Shown here piece after piece: positions 61,518 to 64,000 of a DNA stretch of 64,000 nt. The position numbers were made by a program, and so were the translations under genes. The stretch lies in assembly GCF_000325705.1 (NCBI RefSeq), contig NC_019904.1:5253501-5317500 (forward strand), read 5' to 3'. Position 1 is the first letter of the stretch. Each line of letters begins with the position of its first letter. The notes under the pieces were generated by a model that saw only the letters and a list, made by a program, of their open reading frames with translations, had not been told where the DNA came from and made no database searches. This DNA is from Echinicola vietnamensis DSM 17526. GTDB lineage: Bacteria; Bacteroidota; Bacteroidia; Cytophagales; Cyclobacteriaceae.

Positions 61518-63101
61518 TTAAAAATTCAAGCCCAGTTCTTTAAAATACCCGGCAATTTCCTGATCCAGTTCTGCCCGCTTGGCCTCCAAACTTTTGATTT
61601 CTTTCATTACAGCATCAATATCCACCGGTTCTTCCTCTTCAAAAGTGTCCACATAGCGAGGGATATTGAGGTTATAGTCATTTTCAGCGATCTCTGCTAA
61701 GTTGGCCACATAACTGAACTTGTCGATGGATTTACGATTTTGATAGGTGTCCACGATCAATTCCACATCCTGGTCCCGCAAAGCATTCTGGTTCTTTTCC
61801 TTTACATAGTGATCCTCTCCACTGGCATCAATAAAGACTATATTATCATCCGACTTTCGGCACTTACTGAGCACCAAAATACAGGTAGGAATAGAAGTCC
61901 CATAAAAGATATTGGCAGGGAGGCCGATCACTGCATCTAAGTAATTGAGTTCCTTTATCAGGTACTGGCGAATAATTCCTTCGGATGCACCACGAAAGAG
62001 CACCCCATGGGGAAGCACACAAGCCATAATGCCATTGTCTGCCAGATGATACAGCATGTGCTGCACAAAGGCATAATCCGCTTTGGTTTTGGGTGCCAAC
62101 TTGCCATATTGACTGAAACGCTCATCAGTGGCATTCAGAGGATTGGCATCTGATTTCCAGTGAGCCGAAAAAGGCGGATTGGCCACGATGGCTTCAAAAC
62201 GTTCATCCTTATGCTGGGGATTTTCCAGGGTGTCCTCATGGCGGATATCAAAATCACTGAAATGCACATCATGAAGGATCATATTCATCCGCGCAAGGTT
62301 ATAAGTGGTACGATTCAGCTCTTGCCCATAATATTCACTTACCGTCGCCTCTTTCGCTACTCGAAGGAGTAAGGAACCAGAACCACAGGTAGGATCGTAC
62401 ACTGACTTTAGTTTAGATTTTCCTGTGGTCACGATTTTAGCCAAAATCTTGGACACCTGCTGCGGGGTATAAAATTCCCCTGCTGATTTGCCAGCACCGG
62501 CAGCAAACTTCGCAATCAGGTATTCATAGGCATCGCCCAATACGTCAGAATGAATATATTCTAGTTTAAAATCGATTTGATTCAAGCGATTAAGGATCTG
62601 CACGATGATCTCATTTCGGGCATTGGGTGTACGGCCGATCTTGGTGGAGTTCAGGTCAAGATCCTCGAACAGGGCATTAAAATCATCTTCCGACTCCGTA
62701 CCCATAGTGCTCTGCTCAATATGGTTCAGCACGGCTTGCAGATCATCCAGGATATAATTGCTGCCATTACCCTCCACCTTATCAGGATCTTCATAATCGG
62801 TATTCCCCTTGGCCGCCAAAGCTGAAAAAAGTTCTTGAGGCTGTAAGAAGTAGCCCAATTTCAATAATGATTCTTCCTTAATGGCATCCAATAAATCCGA
62901 TTCAGTTAAGCTCGCATAATCTTCTATTCCCTCACTCTTGAGCAGCTCATTGGCATAGAGGTATTGTTTTTCGGAAAGGTATTTGTAGAATATAAAGCCC
63001 AGGATATAATCCCTATAATCATCCGCACTGATCTTTCCACGAAGGAGGTTGGCAATACCCCATAATTGACTTTCCAGCTTTTGTTTTTGATCTTCTGACA
63101 T
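61518..63101 (-). CDS. hsdM: Type I restriction-modification system methyltransferase, M subunit
   Basis: A 527-residue N6-adenine methyltransferase. The N-terminal HsdM helical bundle contains LWGIANLLRGKI and YRDYILGFIFYKYLSE. SAM motif DPTCGSGSLL lies at 236-245 and the catalytic NPPF at 308-311. The conserved GEFYTPQQVSKILAKIV precedes the SAM domain. The C-terminal coiled segment ends in an SLEAKRAELDQEIAGYFKELG helix for HsdS contact. It is the first gene of the operon hsdM-hsdS, transcribed leftward. Methylation of host DNA should stay active even if hsdR is silenced. Confidence 0.95.
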   Translation of the reverse strand: MSEDQKQKLESQLWGIANLLRGKISADDYRDYILGFIFYKYLSEKQYLYANELLKSEGIEDYASLTESDLLDAIKEESLLKLGYFLQPQELFSALAAKGNTDYEDPDKVEGNGSNYILDDLQAVLNHIEQSTMGTESEDDFNALFEDLDLNSTKIGRTPNARNEIIVQILNRLNQIDFKLEYIHSDVLGDAYEYLIAKFAAGAGKSAGEFYTPQQVSKILAKIVTTGKSKLKSVYDPTCGSGSLLLRVAKEATVSEYYGQELNRTTYNLARMNMILHDVHFSDFDIRHEDTLENPQHKDERFEAIVANPPFSAHWKSDANPLNATDERFSQYGKLAPKTKADYAFVQHMLYHLADNGIMACVLPHGVLFRGASEGIIRQYLIKELNYLDAVIGLPANIFYGTSIPTCILVLSKCRKSDDNIVFIDASGEDHYVKEKNQNALRDQDVELIVDTYQNRKSIDKFSYVANLAEIAENDYNLNIPRYVDTFEEEEPVDIDAVMKEIKSLEAKRAELDQEIAGYFKELGLNF

Positions 63102-63215
63102 TTCGGTGTATTCAATAAAAATGGAAGGCTAAAAATAGTAAAGTCGGCTGGGCTAGGCTAAAAATAATAAAAAAAGATATTGAGGAAATTGATTTCATGA
63201 AGTTATTGAAAAATA

Positions 63216-63246
63216 AAAAGCTGATCTCATCTCGAAATCAGCTTTT
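63216..63246 (-). terminator. Terminator upstream of hsdM
   Basis: Arms AAAAGCTGAT / ATCAGCTTTT with an 11-base loop, followed on the minus strand by TTTTTATTTTT. It ends the transcript of the 63389-63754 gene and isolates hsdM from it. Confidence 0.85.
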
Positions 63247-63388
63247 AGTATTTACATAAGTGTACTGGTTATTTCAGTTTGACTATGCTAGTAATTAAAG
63301 TCAAACTTTGTTCCTTTAAATGAATTTTAAAGTCTTAGACAGTGTTCTGCGAATACTCCCAATAAAATTTCCATTGATTTATTAATCC

Positions 63389-63754
63389 TTATTTAGCTCC
63401 ATTCATTAAGAATTGAGATAGTGATTCTTTACTTGTGTTGGTTTTATAGTATGGTTTAGTCTTCGCGAATTGTTTAAAGGATTTGAATGGTTTAAATTTT
63501 TTAAATGATTTGAAAGGCTCAAATTTGGCAAATACTGGTAAAGCGGAATCATTAAAACCATTTTTTTCTCCACTCAAATTCCAAATAACACCATTTTCGT
63601 ACCAACCTAAGTGTTTGCCATTAAATCCATAAATACGTTTATCATCGTCAAGATAGGCAGCGGGCTTTCCATTCCATAAATAGATTGTGTTTTCATCATC
63701 ATAGTCCACATAGGCTATGGCATTTCCATTTCGGTCAAACAATGTTTCTTGCAT
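63389..63754 (-). CDS. 4-fold beta-flanked-type small protein with an FK-rich tail
   Basis: A 121-residue protein. The N-terminal half holds three to four short repeated strand units (IAYVDYDDENTIYLWNGKPAAYL, KRIYGFNGKHLGWY, GVIWNLSGEKNG) of the pattern aromatic-x-G-x-x-hydrophobic. This resembles a recurrent Bacteroidota family of small beta-repeat proteins whose function is unknown. The C-terminal part is a degenerate Phe-Lys/Pro repeat (FEPFKSFKKFKPFKSFKQF) and strongly basic. No signal peptide or membrane helix is evident. It lies at the right edge of the window, on its own transcript. Confidence 0.6.
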   Translation of the reverse strand: MQETLFDRNGNAIAYVDYDDENTIYLWNGKPAAYLDDDKRIYGFNGKHLGWYENGVIWNLSGEKNGFNDSALPVFAKFEPFKSFKKFKPFKSFKQFAKTKPYYKTNTSKESLSQFLMNGAK

Positions 63755-64000
63755 AATATCTAAACTTTCTTTAACAAAGTCATTAATTAAACTTCTAATT
63801 ATAGATTAATCGATAAGGTAGGTATGTTGTAATTCGAGTTTAAATGTACCGGCTAGGAGTAGTTGCATGATTTAGTACTTATACTTAGCAAGTATACACG
63901 ATTCCGAAAATCCATGAAGATTTTCAGAGTTAGAAGATAACAAGTAATTACTTAATTCCTACGATATAACAAATTCGTTTTAAGATTTAGAACTAAAGCT
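63755..64000. other. Right-edge non-coding region
   Basis: About 250 bp of AT-rich sequence before the small beta-repeat gene. It probably contains its promoter. I see no convincing attachment site, and no copy of the tRNA-Gln 3' end, so the island continues beyond the window. Confidence 0.4.

Overview
The window looks like a chromosomal segment of a Bacteroidota bacterium, probably a marine Cytophagales member of the Echinicola/Cyclobacterium kind. Evidence: several promoters fit the Bacteroidota -33/-7 type (TTTG, about 19 bp, TAnnTTTG), and there are no clear Shine-Dalgarno sites. SLBB-rich Wza, DUF2911 and UpxY-like NusG proteins are present. The genus is inferred, not proven.

Region 1 (1-25.6 kb, all minus strand) is a surface-polysaccharide locus. 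The AT-rich left part (1-9 kb) is strain-specific in style: a glycosyltransferase (cut by the window edge), a Wzx flippase, a GDP-colitose cassette (colD, colC-like, gmd), a Wzy-like polymerase, a TviB-type UDP-HexNAc dehydrogenase, and the Wzz and Wza export proteins. The more GC-rich right part (12-25.6 kb) holds Ugd, a winged-helix regulator, a second TviB, CysQ, ManC, a TviC/WbpP-type epimerase, a second Ugd, an SDR, a second flippase and a MenD-family ThDP enzyme. ManC would supply GDP-mannose to Gmd and the colitose branch. TviB and TviC would make UDP-HexNAc uronic acids, and Ugd would make UDP-glucuronate. A NusG-like antiterminator gene (26.3 kb) points away from the locus.

Region 2 (26.8-46.5 kb) is ordinary chromosome: a penicillin-acylase-type hydrolase, a DUF2911 lipoprotein, an EEP-family protein, an M1 metallopeptidase, small lipoproteins, a TetR-TolC-adaptor-RND efflux operon with a recognisable operator/promoter, and purL followed by tRNA-Gln.

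Region 3 (46.6 kb to the right edge) is an AT-rich genomic island abutting tRNA-Gln. Its serine recombinase gene ends inside the 3' end of the tRNA on the opposite strand. The island carries a RadC-like protein, an IS1595-type element, a DinB protein between direct repeats, and a complete type I restriction-modification system (hsdM, hsdS, hsdR). Beside the expressed hsdS lies a second, promoterless, inverted hsdS. The two genes share two pairs of exact inverted repeats (19 and 20 bp), and a tyrosine recombinase gene is adjacent, so this is a predicted invertible specificity locus. An Abi_2/HEPN gene sits inside the operon, and an IS4-family element has landed 13 bp upstream of hsdR. The silent hsdS carries a one-base frameshift. 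The island's right end is not in the window.
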